Shown piece by piece: positions 8,950 to 17,872 of a stretch of 64,000 nucleotides of DNA. The stretch comes from JAEDES01 sp964616405 (GTDB lineage Bacteria > Bacillota_I > Bacilli_A > RF39 > UBA660): contig CAZTRE010000001.1 of NCBI GenBank assembly GCA_964616405.1, positions 7,039 to 71,038 on the forward strand, in the 5' to 3' direction. The translations under genes were made by a program, and so were the position numbers. Each line of letters begins with the position of its first letter. Position 1 is the stretch's first letter. A model generated the notes under the pieces. It worked only from the letters and a program-made list of their open reading frames with translations. It ran no database searches and was not told the DNA's origin.

Positions 8950-10992
8950 ATGAAGAAAAAAATATTGTATATAGTAATCCCAATTATAATAGCAGCCATT
9001 GCTTTTATTGGAGTATATAGATATTATAATAAGGAAGATAAAACAACAACTTTAACAGTAAGTGAAAAAAGATGGGTAGAATCAAACAAAGATCAAGCCT
9101 TTGACTTTGAGGTTGTTAATGATTATCCACTATATGGAATGAATGGTTCCGGAGTAATCTTTAACTTTATAAATGATTTCGAAGAAAAAGTTGGTTTAGA
9201 ATTTAATAAAATACCATACTTAAAGAGCTCTGATGTTCAAACATCAGGCCTTAGAATAAGAATCCTTGATGATGATAAAAAGTTAACAGATAAAGATTTA
9301 CCTTTATTTACAGATAATTATATTGCTGTAGGTAAACAATATGAAAGAATTAATCACATTAAAGATATCAAAGATATGACAATTGGTGTTTTTAAAGACG
9401 ATAGCGAAGCCATTAGTTATTACCTAAAAAGTGGTTCAAATCTTTCATACCAAACCTATGAAAAAATAGAAGACTTATACAAGGCCTTAGATGAAGACAA
9501 AGTTAAAATGATTATAGTTCCAAATATTATGTATTTAGACTATGTTATTGAAAAAGATAAATATTCAATTAATTATTTCTTTACAGAATATGAAAAACAA
9601 ATAGTCCTAACATTGAGTGATGACAATAAAAAATTAAATAACGTTGTTAAAAAATACTACAATAAATGGCGTTTAACAAAATATGTTGAAGAATATAATG
9701 CTGCTTATTTAGACTATTATTTAGCCAAAAATGAATTAAGTGCTAAAGAAAAATCAGCATTAGTATCAAAAACATATGTATATGGTTATGTTGAAAATGA
9801 ACCATATGAGTTGAAAACGCATAATAAATTAGCCGGTATAGCTGGAGAATACATTAATAGAATGTCTCGGTTAGGGAATATTGATTTTAAATATAAGAAA
9901 TATGCCAATAAAAAAGAGTTAGAAAAAGCCGTTGATAAAGGTAAAGTTGATATTTACTTTGATTACTATAATTTAAACAATGATGATTATCTACCTACAG
10001 TTTCAACTTTTGTTGAAGATTATGTAGTACTAGGAAAACAAGAAGATAATCATGTAGTTAATTCCTTTGAAGGATTAAAGGATAAAAAAGTCTTAATGCT
10101 AAAAGGTAATTCTTTATATTCATATTTTCAAAGTAATTCAAAAGCTAAAATTAAAGCTTATGATGATCTAAAAAGTATGATTAAAGATGCTGGGTCTAAC
10201 GTATTAGTCGTTGATTATGAAATTTACTCATACTACCAAAATGATAAATTTAAAGATTTTAAACTACTATATAAAGACTCAATGATGAATGACTATAAAT
10301 TTATGGTTAAAAAAGACAACGAAGCATTCTATGATTTATTTAACTATATAATAGGTACCAACTCATATTATAATTATCGTAATACGGGTATTGAAAATCT
10401 ACATGCTTCATTATTAGAAGATTCAACATTAGAACAAGTATACACAATTATTTTATCAATAATCTTTATTCCATTAATAATCCTAGGCATAGTAATATTC
10501 ATAATAAGGAAGAAAAATGAGGTTAAAAAGATTAAAGCTACAGATAGACATAAATATACAGATATGTTAACATCACTAAAAAACAGAAATTATTTAAATG
10601 CTAAGATGGCAGAATGGGAAGATTGTAAAGTATTCCCACAATCAATCGTCATGGTCGATTTAAATAACGTAAAATATGTTAATGATAATTATGGTCACGA
10701 AGAAGGAGACCAATTAATTATTAAAGCAGCTGGAATTTTAGTAAATACACAACTAGAAAATAGTGAAGTTATTAGAACAGATGGTAATGAATTCTTAATC
10801 TATCTAGTTGGATATAGCGATAGACAAGTATCTACCTATACTAAAAAACTAGAAAAAGAAATGAAAGCATTACCACATGAATTTGGTGCTGCTATTGGAT
10901 ATAGTATGATTACAGATGAAATTAAAACATTGGATGATGCTATAAATGAGGCAACATTAGAAATGATTACAAATAAAGAAGAGTACAAATAG
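8950..10992 (+). CDS. membrane sensor-like protein: two SBP_bac_3-like domains plus degenerate GGDEF
   Basis: 680 residues. An N-terminal membrane helix (5-23) is followed by an external region of about 460 residues that looks like two tandem solute-binding (SBP_bac_3-like) modules (about 40-250 and 270-480). A second helix (about 500-520) and a cytoplasmic GGDEF domain (about 540-680) follow. The signature loop reads DGNEF (611-615) instead of GGDEF; the third position is Asn instead of Asp or Glu, and no RxxD inhibitory site precedes it. Other fold markers are present (TDMLTSLKNRNYLN, VMVDLNNVKYVND, YGHEEGD). It probably senses an external small molecule. Whether it makes cyclic-di-GMP is doubtful. 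Confidence 0.8.
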   Translation: MKKKILYIVIPIIIAAIAFIGVYRYYNKEDKTTTLTVSEKRWVESNKDQAFDFEVVNDYPLYGMNGSGVIFNFINDFEEKVGLEFNKIPYLKSSDVQTSGLRIRILDDDKKLTDKDLPLFTDNYIAVGKQYERINHIKDIKDMTIGVFKDDSEAISYYLKSGSNLSYQTYEKIEDLYKALDEDKVKMIIVPNIMYLDYVIEKDKYSINYFFTEYEKQIVLTLSDDNKKLNNVVKKYYNKWRLTKYVEEYNAAYLDYYLAKNELSAKEKSALVSKTYVYGYVENEPYELKTHNKLAGIAGEYINRMSRLGNIDFKYKKYANKKELEKAVDKGKVDIYFDYYNLNNDDYLPTVSTFVEDYVVLGKQEDNHVVNSFEGLKDKKVLMLKGNSLYSYFQSNSKAKIKAYDDLKSMIKDAGSNVLVVDYEIYSYYQNDKFKDFKLLYKDSMMNDYKFMVKKDNEAFYDLFNYIIGTNSYYNYRNTGIENLHASLLEDSTLEQVYTIILSIIFIPLIILGIVIFIIRKKNEVKKIKATDRHKYTDMLTSLKNRNYLNAKMAEWEDCKVFPQSIVMVDLNNVKYVNDNYGHEEGDQLIIKAAGILVNTQLENSEVIRTDGNEFLIYLVGYSDRQVSTYTKKLEKEMKALPHEFGAAIGYSMITDEIKTLDDAINEATLEMITNKEEYK

Positions 10993-11005
10993 AAGGAAGA
11001 TTAAG

Positions 11006-11896
11006 ATGGAGCAAGCGAGAGGTTTTTTAAAAAAAATTATTGAGTTCTTAAAAAAGCCTGAACTAAGGATTTTACCTGGTCAGCTTGCTTTTTTTCTTGT
11101 CTTATCATTAATACCATTAGTTGCTTTAATTGGAACAATAGCTTCATTTCTATCAATCCCAAGTGATTTAGTGAAAGAGGTTTTAGTAAATGTTGCCCCA
11201 AAAGAAGTAACAGGAATAATTGCCAATGTTATAAGTGGTAGTGGAATAGAATTCAATTTTAACAGGATTGTATTTATGGTTGTCGCTTTTGTTCTTGCTA
11301 CAAATGGAACCTATTCGATTATCATAACTTCAAATGAAATATATAAACAAAATAGTAAAAGTTGGGTAAAAAGAAGAATAAAAGCTATTCTAATGGGACT
11401 ATTATTAATAACTTTATTTTTACTACTACTTATAATGCCAATTTGGGGAGAAACAATATTACAAAATATTTCTACAACCATATCCCCAACTAAACTGACT
11501 AGTATAATATATAATACATACAAATTAATACAATATCCATTAATTTTAGTAATTCTATATTATGGAATAAAAACAATGTATATAATTGCCCCAGATGAAA
11601 AAATAAAGAGTACAACAACAGTTAGAGGGGCTCTTTTTACAACGATAGGTTGGGTATTAGCTTCTGAAATATATTCATTTTATGTTGAAAAGATTTCCAA
11701 CTATGACTTGTTTTATGGAAGTGTTTCTAATGTAATCATATTACTATTATGGGTTTATATATTATCATATATCTTTGTTTTAGGGATGATATTTAATGCT
11801 AGTAATTATAAACCATCAGAAGAAAAGAAAATAAAAGACTCAACAGAAAATATAACAGATAAAAAGGTATTAGAAAAACCAAAGAATGACGTTTAA
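11006..11896 (+). CDS. YihY/virulence factor BrkB family membrane protein
   Basis: 296 residues with six predicted membrane helices. The family hallmark GQLAFFLVLSLIPLVALIG is at residues 25-45, with NGTYSIIITSNEIYK and LLLWVYILSYIFVLGMIFNA further on; the tail is charged and cytoplasmic. The family was once called ribonuclease BN in error; its real role is unknown. It lies 13 bp after the GGDEF gene and ends in its own terminator. Confidence 0.88.
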   Translation: MEQARGFLKKIIEFLKKPELRILPGQLAFFLVLSLIPLVALIGTIASFLSIPSDLVKEVLVNVAPKEVTGIIANVISGSGIEFNFNRIVFMVVAFVLATNGTYSIIITSNEIYKQNSKSWVKRRIKAILMGLLLITLFLLLLIMPIWGETILQNISTTISPTKLTSIIYNTYKLIQYPLILVILYYGIKTMYIIAPDEKIKSTTTVRGALFTTIGWVLASEIYSFYVEKISNYDLFYGSVSNVIILLLWVYILSYIFVLGMIFNASNYKPSEEKKIKDSTENITDKKVLEKPKNDV

Positions 11897-11910
11897 TCAT
11901 TCTTTTTTTT
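11881..11910 (+). terminator. terminator spanning the BrkB-family stop codon
   Basis: AAGAATGA (11882-11889) pairs with TCATTCTT (11897-11904), followed by an unbroken T run to 11910. The TAA stop (11894-11896) is in the loop. Confidence 0.85.
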
Positions 11911-11925
11911 GCTGAATATAGAAGA

Positions 11926-11954
11926 TTGAAAAATACAGGATTAAATGATATAAT
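11926..11954 (+). promoter_or_regulatory. sigma-A promoter of the LtaS-like gene
   Basis: TTGAAA (11926-11931), 17 bp, extended TGA-TATAAT (11949-11954); the ATG follows 20 bp downstream. Confidence 0.75.
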
Positions 11955-11973
11955 ATGGTAGCGAGGTAGAAAA

Positions 11974-14043
11974 ATGAAAAGAATAAAAAATGGATTTAAT
12001 AATCTAAAAACAAAAGTAAAAAAAGGATTAAAAAAAATCAAGAATGATCATTTAATTGAAAAATACTTTAAGGAAAATATATTATTTGTTGTTTTTGTAA
12101 TAACAGGAATTATAAATGCCAGCTTATTACGTAGTTTCTGTATGCCTACTCTTGATAGCATCTTTTCAATCCAAGCTATTTTAGCAGATACAGCAATAGT
12201 AGTTGTTATTGGTTCATTAGGCTACTTAGTAAAACCTAAGCATCGTTTTGTATATTATATTTCTTTTAATATATTATTAACAGCTATTTGTACGATAAAT
12301 TCTGTATATTACACATATTATACATCATTTGCATCCCTTTCAATGTTATCATTAACACAATATGTTGGTGAAGTAGGAGATGCTGTAACAGAAAATGTTA
12401 TTCAATTAAAAGATTTAATTTTTATTATTTCTCCAATTATTATGTTTATTTTGAATCATAAGTTAAAAAAGAAAAATTATTATAAAAGAATTGAGGTTCG
12501 TTCTGAACGTAAGAAAAAATGTTTAGGTACTTTAATAACCGGTATCTGTATTGCCGGAATATTTGCCCTAACTCTAACCCCGACAGATGTATCAAGATTA
12601 GTTAAACAATGGAATAAAGAGTATATTGTAAAATGTTTTGGAATTTACATATATCAAGGCAATGATGTCATTTCAACCATTCAACCAACGATCAATTCAA
12701 TGTTTGGTTATGACAAAGCTCATAAATCATTCACTGAATACTTTGAAGATAAGGATGAAGTAAAAACTAATGAATATACAAATATTTTTGCAGGAAAGAA
12801 TATTTTAGTAATCCATGCTGAAAGTATGCAAACAAATGCCATTGGTATGGAATTTAATGGTCAAGAAGTAACGCCAACTTTAAATAGATTATCTAAAGAG
12901 GGGATGTATTTTTCTAACTATTATTCACAAGTAAGTGTTGGAACAAGTTCAGATGCTGAATTAACATTTAATACCTCATTAATGCCTACCAAAAGTGGAA
13001 CGGCATTTGTATCTTATTCCGATAGAAAATACATTAGTACACCATCACTTTTAAAAGAAAAAGGCTATTATACATTCAGTATGCATGCTAATAATGCTGA
13101 TTTTTGGAACAGAAGAAACATGCATAAAAGTTTAGGTTATGATCGATTCTATAGTAAATCAGATTATGAAATAACTGATGATAATGTTATTGGTCTTGGT
13201 TTAAGCGATAAATCATTCTTTGAACAATCAGTTGAAAAATTACAAAAAATTGATGAAAAATATGATAAATGGTATGGTCTAATGATTATGTTATCCAATC
13301 ATACTCCATTCTCCGATACCGATAAATATGGTGAATTTCCAGTTGATATAAAAGAAACTATTACCAATGAATCAGGTCAACAAGAAGAAGTAACTTACCC
13401 TTACCTAGAAGGTACAAAATTAGGTAATTATTATAAATCATATCATTATGCCGATGAGGCTTTAGGTGAATTAGTTAATCGCTTAGATGCTGCAGGATTA
13501 TTAGAAGATACAGTCTTAGTAATCTATGGAGACCATGACGCTAGAATATCACGAAAAGAATATAATTATCAAAATAATTATGATAAAGTAAATGATGAGA
13601 TGTTATCAAAAGATGATGAAACCTTTGTTGAATATGATTCTTATCAATATGAATTAGGTAGAAAAGTACCATTCATTATTTGGACAAAAGATATGAAAGG
13701 TACAAAATTAAACCAAGAAGTTAAAAATGTTATGGGTATGTATGATGCCATGCCAACCCTAGGAAATTTATTGGGTTTCTATAACCAATATGCTTTAGGT
13801 CATGATATCTTTAATATCAAAGAAAATAATATTGTAGTATTCCCTAATGGAAACTGGGTAACAAATAAAGTTTACTATAATAGTCAAAAGGGAGAATACT
13901 TATCACTAGTAAACGAGGCTATCAGCGAAGAAGAGATAAAACAAAATAACGCTTATGCCACAACATTACTAGATGTTTCAAATGATATAATTGTCTTTGA
14001 TTTATTAAAACCAAAAGAAGATATGACTTTGGAAGAAGAATAG
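11974..14043 (+). CDS. LtaS-like phosphoglycerol transferase / alkaline-phosphatase-fold membrane enzyme
   Basis: 689 residues. A basic N-terminus, about five membrane helices (about 30-215), then a large external sulfatase-fold domain. Metal-site elements seen: HAES with Glu283, and YGDHD with Asp520 and His521. The nucleophile loop reads GTSSDAE (323-329); aligned to GKTSD-E of LtaS, Ser325 takes the place of the catalytic Thr. Also typical are SNHTPF and the NN-DFWNRR segment. Such enzymes polymerise glycerol-phosphate from phosphatidylglycerol or transfer phosphoglycerol to glycans. The Ser nucleophile leaves open a role as a phosphoglycerol transferase other than LTA synthase. Confidence 0.87.
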   Translation: MKRIKNGFNNLKTKVKKGLKKIKNDHLIEKYFKENILFVVFVITGIINASLLRSFCMPTLDSIFSIQAILADTAIVVVIGSLGYLVKPKHRFVYYISFNILLTAICTINSVYYTYYTSFASLSMLSLTQYVGEVGDAVTENVIQLKDLIFIISPIIMFILNHKLKKKNYYKRIEVRSERKKKCLGTLITGICIAGIFALTLTPTDVSRLVKQWNKEYIVKCFGIYIYQGNDVISTIQPTINSMFGYDKAHKSFTEYFEDKDEVKTNEYTNIFAGKNILVIHAESMQTNAIGMEFNGQEVTPTLNRLSKEGMYFSNYYSQVSVGTSSDAELTFNTSLMPTKSGTAFVSYSDRKYISTPSLLKEKGYYTFSMHANNADFWNRRNMHKSLGYDRFYSKSDYEITDDNVIGLGLSDKSFFEQSVEKLQKIDEKYDKWYGLMIMLSNHTPFSDTDKYGEFPVDIKETITNESGQQEEVTYPYLEGTKLGNYYKSYHYADEALGELVNRLDAAGLLEDTVLVIYGDHDARISRKEYNYQNNYDKVNDEMLSKDDETFVEYDSYQYELGRKVPFIIWTKDMKGTKLNQEVKNVMGMYDAMPTLGNLLGFYNQYALGHDIFNIKENNIVVFPNGNWVTNKVYYNSQKGEYLSLVNEAISEEEIKQNNAYATTLLDVSNDIIVFDLLKPKEDMTLEEE

Positions 14044-14055
14044 GAGGAAGATATT

Positions 14056-14688
14056 ATGAAATTAAAGAAAAAACCAAAAAGGATTCTAATTGCTATTATA
14101 GCTTTTATTGCTGTTATTGCAATTGCAGCTACTACCATTATTGTAGTCAAAAAAATAACCGGTGGCGATGATGTAAAAAAAGTTGAAGTGCTAAAATCGA
14201 TTGATAAGTATGGTTATCATTTAAAGGACAACAAAGATAAAAAATATAAAGCGATGTTTGAAGAACTAGAAGATATCTTAACAGCCGATGATATATCTGA
14301 TGAGGAATATGTAAAAAAAATAGCCGAAATGTTCATCTATGATTTTTATTCATTAGATGACAAATCTGCCAAAACAGATATTGGCGGAGTAGAATTTGTT
14401 TTACCGGCCAGCCTAGAAAACTTTTTAGTAAATGCCGAAGATACATATTATAAGTATGTAGAGAGTAATATATACAATGAAAGAAAACAAGATTTACCAA
14501 TGGTTGATACAGTAACAGTATCGAGCGCTACAGAAACAGAATATGTATATAATGCTCAGAAATATAGTGCTTATGAGGTAAAAGTAACTTGGACATACAC
14601 AGATGAAAAATTTTCAAGCTATCAAAGTGAAGCAACACTTACTTTCGTAAAAGACGATATTAAATATTACTTAGCTGAATTACAATAA
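14056..14688 (+). CDS. anchored protein with NTF2-like outside domain, unknown
   Basis: 210 residues. Basic N-terminus, one membrane helix (about 10-32), and an external domain beginning with a helical, charged stretch and ending in alternating beta strands (TVTVSSATETEYV, YEVKVTWTYTD, EATLTFVKDDIKYYLAEL), an NTF2/SnoaL-like arrangement. There is no lipobox or catalytic motif. It lies 12 bp after the LtaS-like gene with a strong GGAGG site, so it may be a partner of that enzyme. Function unknown. Confidence 0.72.
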   Translation: MKLKKKPKRILIAIIAFIAVIAIAATTIIVVKKITGGDDVKKVEVLKSIDKYGYHLKDNKDKKYKAMFEELEDILTADDISDEEYVKKIAEMFIYDFYSLDDKSAKTDIGGVEFVLPASLENFLVNAEDTYYKYVESNIYNERKQDLPMVDTVTVSSATETEYVYNAQKYSAYEVKVTWTYTDEKFSSYQSEATLTFVKDDIKYYLAELQ

Positions 14689-14711
14689 GAGACAATAGTC
14701 TCTTTTTTCTT
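14687..14711 (+). terminator. terminator after 14056 gene
   Basis: AAGAGAC (14687-14693), loop AATA, GTCTCTT (14698-14704), then TTTTTCTTT. The stem begins inside the stop codon. Confidence 0.85.
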
Positions 14712-14765
14712 TCGAAAATACTTTCAAAGATAAAATTTTAGTGTATAATAAGAGCAGGTGATTTT

Positions 14766-15608
14766 ATGTGGATTTTATATGTTTTTTTGTATATTATTTT
14801 GGCAGTAACTTTTACACAATTTTATAAAATTGTTACGAGAAGTTCAAAAAGTGATGGAACATTAACTGTTTTATTACAATCCATGGCAGGAATATCTGCA
14901 TTATTATTATGTCCATTTTTTAAATTTACTTTTCCAACGGATTGGAAAGTATATTTATTTTTAGGTATTGCGTGCATCTTTTATGCTATATCTGATAGGA
15001 TTAATACAACGGTTAGAAGTGGAATAGAAGCATCAACATTTAGCATTATTAAACAACTATCAACAGTTTTTATGATCCTAGCAGGTTTATTATTTTTTAA
15101 GGAGCCATTTGTATTAAAAAAAATAATTGGTGCAGCTTTAATAATTTTCAGTAATATACTAATATTTTATAAAAAAGGGAAACAAAAACTTGATAAATAT
15201 GTTCTTCTAGGAATACTTTCAAATATTGCCTTCTCAATTGCTTTGTTTTTAGATGTTAATATATCAGATAACTTTAATTTGGCATTCTACGTTGCCTTAA
15301 CATTATTAATACCAGCTCTATTTATCACAATAGCAGAGAAGATTAAACTTTCAAATATTAAACAAGAATTTATTAATGGTAACAAAAAAGCGATTATAAT
15401 AACAAGTGTATGTTGGGGTACAATGATTGTAGCTCAGTTAAGAGCGTATCAGTTAGGTGCTGTTACAACAGTTGCACCACTTTGCGCATTAACAGTAATT
15501 GGTAATGTAATAGTAGGGTATATTTTCTTGAAAGAACGTGATGGTTTACTCAAAAAATTATTTGCCGCAATTCTTATTATCATTAGTATTTTGTTGATAA
15601 AGCTATAA
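14766..15608 (+). CDS. EamA/DMT-superfamily transporter
   Basis: 280 residues, about ten membrane helices in two halves, the usual DMT layout. Typical parts are the helix-4 region with QLSTVFMILAGLLFFKEPF and the second-half equivalent APLCALTVIGNVIVGYIFLKERD (a glutamate or lysine after each helix pair). Substrate unknown. TATAAT at 14744-14749 and an AGGTG site precede the start. It converges with the LCP gene on a shared bidirectional terminator. Confidence 0.88.
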   Translation: MWILYVFLYIILAVTFTQFYKIVTRSSKSDGTLTVLLQSMAGISALLLCPFFKFTFPTDWKVYLFLGIACIFYAISDRINTTVRSGIEASTFSIIKQLSTVFMILAGLLFFKEPFVLKKIIGAALIIFSNILIFYKKGKQKLDKYVLLGILSNIAFSIALFLDVNISDNFNLAFYVALTLLIPALFITIAEKIKLSNIKQEFINGNKKAIIITSVCWGTMIVAQLRAYQLGAVTTVAPLCALTVIGNVIVGYIFLKERDGLLKKLFAAILIIISILLIKL

Positions 15609-15637
15609 AGGCAATTGAAAATTTATATTTTATGTAC

Positions 15638-15668
15638 AAAAAAAAGATGTTTTATACATCTTTTTTTT
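15638..15668. terminator. bidirectional terminator between DMT and LCP genes
   Basis: Eight A plus GATGT (15638-15650) pair with ACATC plus eight T (15656-15668) around a 5-base loop. It serves both converging genes; the LCP stop codon (15652-15654) lies in the loop. Confidence 0.85.
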
Positions 15669-17658
15669 CGTCTTCAGGATTACTAGGTTTATTTTCTTCT
15701 GGTGGAGTAGTTTCTTCCGGTTTATCTGGTTTATTATTACCAGAATTTTCTTTGTCATCCTCTTTATCCGTATCGTTATCTTTATCATCTTCCTTGTCAT
15801 CATCCTTATCAGTTTTACTACTAGAAAGAGTAAGAACTAATGAGCCATTTATTTTATCTATTCTCTTATTAGCAGGATAACTTTGTTCAACAACTACACC
15901 GCCATCTCCAACAAACTTAACCGAAATACCAAGACCAGCGGCTTTATTTGTTGCGGCAGCTTCGCTTAATCCAATAAAGCTTGGAAGTAAACTAAATGTA
16001 CCAGCACCGCCTCTATAAGGACCTTTACCAATTACTTCTTTTTCATATGGTGTATTTACTGAGAAGTTAAATGATTTAATAGCCTTATGTTCAACTAATT
16101 CTAAGTTTTCTTTCATAGCTTGAACTACATCTTTTTTACTATTTGAATTAGGTACATAATTATATAATGTCATTCTCATACGTTCATCATATATCATTTG
16201 ACTATTTCCGTATAAATATAATTGTTGAATATTTATTAATTCAGCTTCATCTGAACTTAAGCTTTTCTTTATAATATCCTTACCAACATTATAAAATTCT
16301 AATATTTGTTTTGTTGTAAGATTGGTATCTAAACTATTTGAAATGGTATCAAGAATTTGTGTAAATTGAGTAACTTTGTTAATACCTTTCATTTTATCAA
16401 TTAAGGCCATAACAATTTCTTGTTGATGTTGAGCTCTACCAAAATCTCCATTTACTAAAGCTTTTCTATTTCTAGCAAATACCAAAGCCTCTTCACCATT
16501 AAGTGTTTGTCGACCTGGATTTATACAAACCGTTGTATATCGGCTTGAATCATCAGTACATAACCTTTTTGGAACATCAACTTCAACACCACCAACGGCA
16601 TCTACTAATTTAACAAGACCCTTGAAATTAATTTTCGCATAATAATCAATCGTAATACCAAAGTAATTTTGAATAGTATTAATCATACAATCATTACCAT
16701 AGCCAGCAGCGTGAGTAATTTTATTTTCATCTTTATTTGGCCAACATGCAATTGGAACATAACTATCACGTGGAATAGAAATCATTGTTGCATTTAAAGT
16801 CTTAGGATTGAATGTTACTAAAATCAATGTATCACCATTAGCAACAGCATTCTTTGATAACACTTCATCTGTAGAATCAATTCCCATTAATAGGATGGTA
16901 AATGGTTCAGTAACAGATTTATTAACAGATGATGTTTCAAAAGTAGAAGCATCAGTTTTTTTCATCTCTTTTTCTTTTGAAATAATAACTTTTGTATCAG
17001 TAGCAATATCCTCATATCCAGTAATACCAGAATACATATCAGCATAACTACTAGAAATAAATATTGCATCCAACTCCCCAGCATACATATCTACAAGCAT
17101 AGAGGAATAATTATCATATAAAGTAATTATATTAGAATCATTTAATTTATTAGCTTTAATTATTTCCTGAGGAATAATGTATCCCTCTGGATTTTTTTTA
17201 TCCTCTAATATACCAATTTCATAATCTTTAATATCTTTTATTGTTTTAGCAGGATCATCAGCCATAGTAAGTAAACTTGATGAATATATAACTAAATCCT
17301 TATTAATATTGTCTAACTTACTATATAAATAATTAACAACTATTGATACTGCAAAACATGCGATTATATAGAAAATAGTAAATATTGTAAATCCCACGTG
17401 TCTTTTCTTTTGTTTACTTTTATTTTTTTTAGGCCTTCTCATTAATCGTAATTTTAAAATTAAAATTAGATCTATAAAAACCAATATACCAATTACTATA
17501 TATCTAATCAATGTCTCAACTGATGCAAGTAAGCTTAATACATATATTAAATATCCACTAGACGCGATCGCTAAAATTACTAAAATTAATAGGGCAATAA
17601 ATCCTATAGATTTCTTCGGTTTTTCCATCTGTTCATTATCTTCTTTTTTCTTACGCAT
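15652..17658 (-). CDS. LytR-CpsA-Psr (LCP) family transferase with SBP-like insert, PASTA-like domain and acidic tail
   Basis: 668 residues. LCP enzymes move undecaprenyl-linked polymers (wall teichoic acid, capsule) onto peptidoglycan. Order: three membrane helices (about 18-40, 50-72, 90-110); an outside segment (about 120-235) resembling a solute-binding fold; the LCP domain (about 253-500) with Asp276, Arg297 in SIPRDS, Arg396/Arg398 in FARNRK, and Asp405/Arg408 in NGDFGRAQHQQ; one PASTA-like repeat (about 565-620); and a low-complexity Asp/Lys/Glu then Pro/Glu tail. The active-site arginines and aspartates are all present. A partner for the polysaccharide locus at 26979-41706 is a reasonable inference, though the genes are apart. 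Confidence 0.92.
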   Translation of the reverse strand: MRKKKEDNEQMEKPKKSIGFIALLILVILAIASSGYLIYVLSLLASVETLIRYIVIGILVFIDLILILKLRLMRRPKKNKSKQKKRHVGFTIFTIFYIIACFAVSIVVNYLYSKLDNINKDLVIYSSSLLTMADDPAKTIKDIKDYEIGILEDKKNPEGYIIPQEIIKANKLNDSNIITLYDNYSSMLVDMYAGELDAIFISSSYADMYSGITGYEDIATDTKVIISKEKEMKKTDASTFETSSVNKSVTEPFTILLMGIDSTDEVLSKNAVANGDTLILVTFNPKTLNATMISIPRDSYVPIACWPNKDENKITHAAGYGNDCMINTIQNYFGITIDYYAKINFKGLVKLVDAVGGVEVDVPKRLCTDDSSRYTTVCINPGRQTLNGEEALVFARNRKALVNGDFGRAQHQQEIVMALIDKMKGINKVTQFTQILDTISNSLDTNLTTKQILEFYNVGKDIIKKSLSSDEAELINIQQLYLYGNSQMIYDERMRMTLYNYVPNSNSKKDVVQAMKENLELVEHKAIKSFNFSVNTPYEKEVIGKGPYRGGAGTFSLLPSFIGLSEAAATNKAAGLGISVKFVGDGGVVVEQSYPANKRIDKINGSLVLTLSSSKTDKDDDKEDDKDNDTDKEDDKENSGNNKPDKPEETTPPEENKPSNPEDEKKDV

Positions 17659-17831
17659 AAACCATCACTCCAATCTTTAAAACCTATAATAAATTATACT
17701 TAATTTAACTGAATTTTTCAAGGCTCCTGTAAAAGAAAAAACATTTTTCAAGTAGGTTGTAAAATAGTGTAAAATATTTCGAAATAACCCAAAAAAATTA
17801 TATACTACAAAAAAACAATGTCGTTTTTTGT

Positions 17832-17837
17832 TATAAT
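17832..17837 (+). promoter_or_regulatory. extended -10 of the glucosaminidase gene within an inverted repeat region
   Basis: TGT-TATAAT with no recognisable -35. It abuts an inverted repeat, ACAAAAAAAC (17807-17816) against GTTTTTTGT (17823-17831), which could be an operator. Further upstream, TGTAAA occurs twice at 17758 and 17768 with a 4-bp gap, one base short of the WalR spacing. Confidence 0.45.
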
Positions 17838-17872
17838 ATTATATAAGGAATATGATGGAGGTGTATACATAT

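Noticed and set aside
15632..15880. Serine/leucine-rich open frame on the plus strand opposite the LCP gene tail
   Set aside because: It is the mirror of the Asp/Lys/Glu low-complexity tail of the LCP protein, starts within the terminator and lacks a ribosome site.
17758..17773. TGTAAA repeat before the glucosaminidase as a third WalR box
   Set aside because: The spacing is 4 bp, not 5, so it does not fit the consensus.
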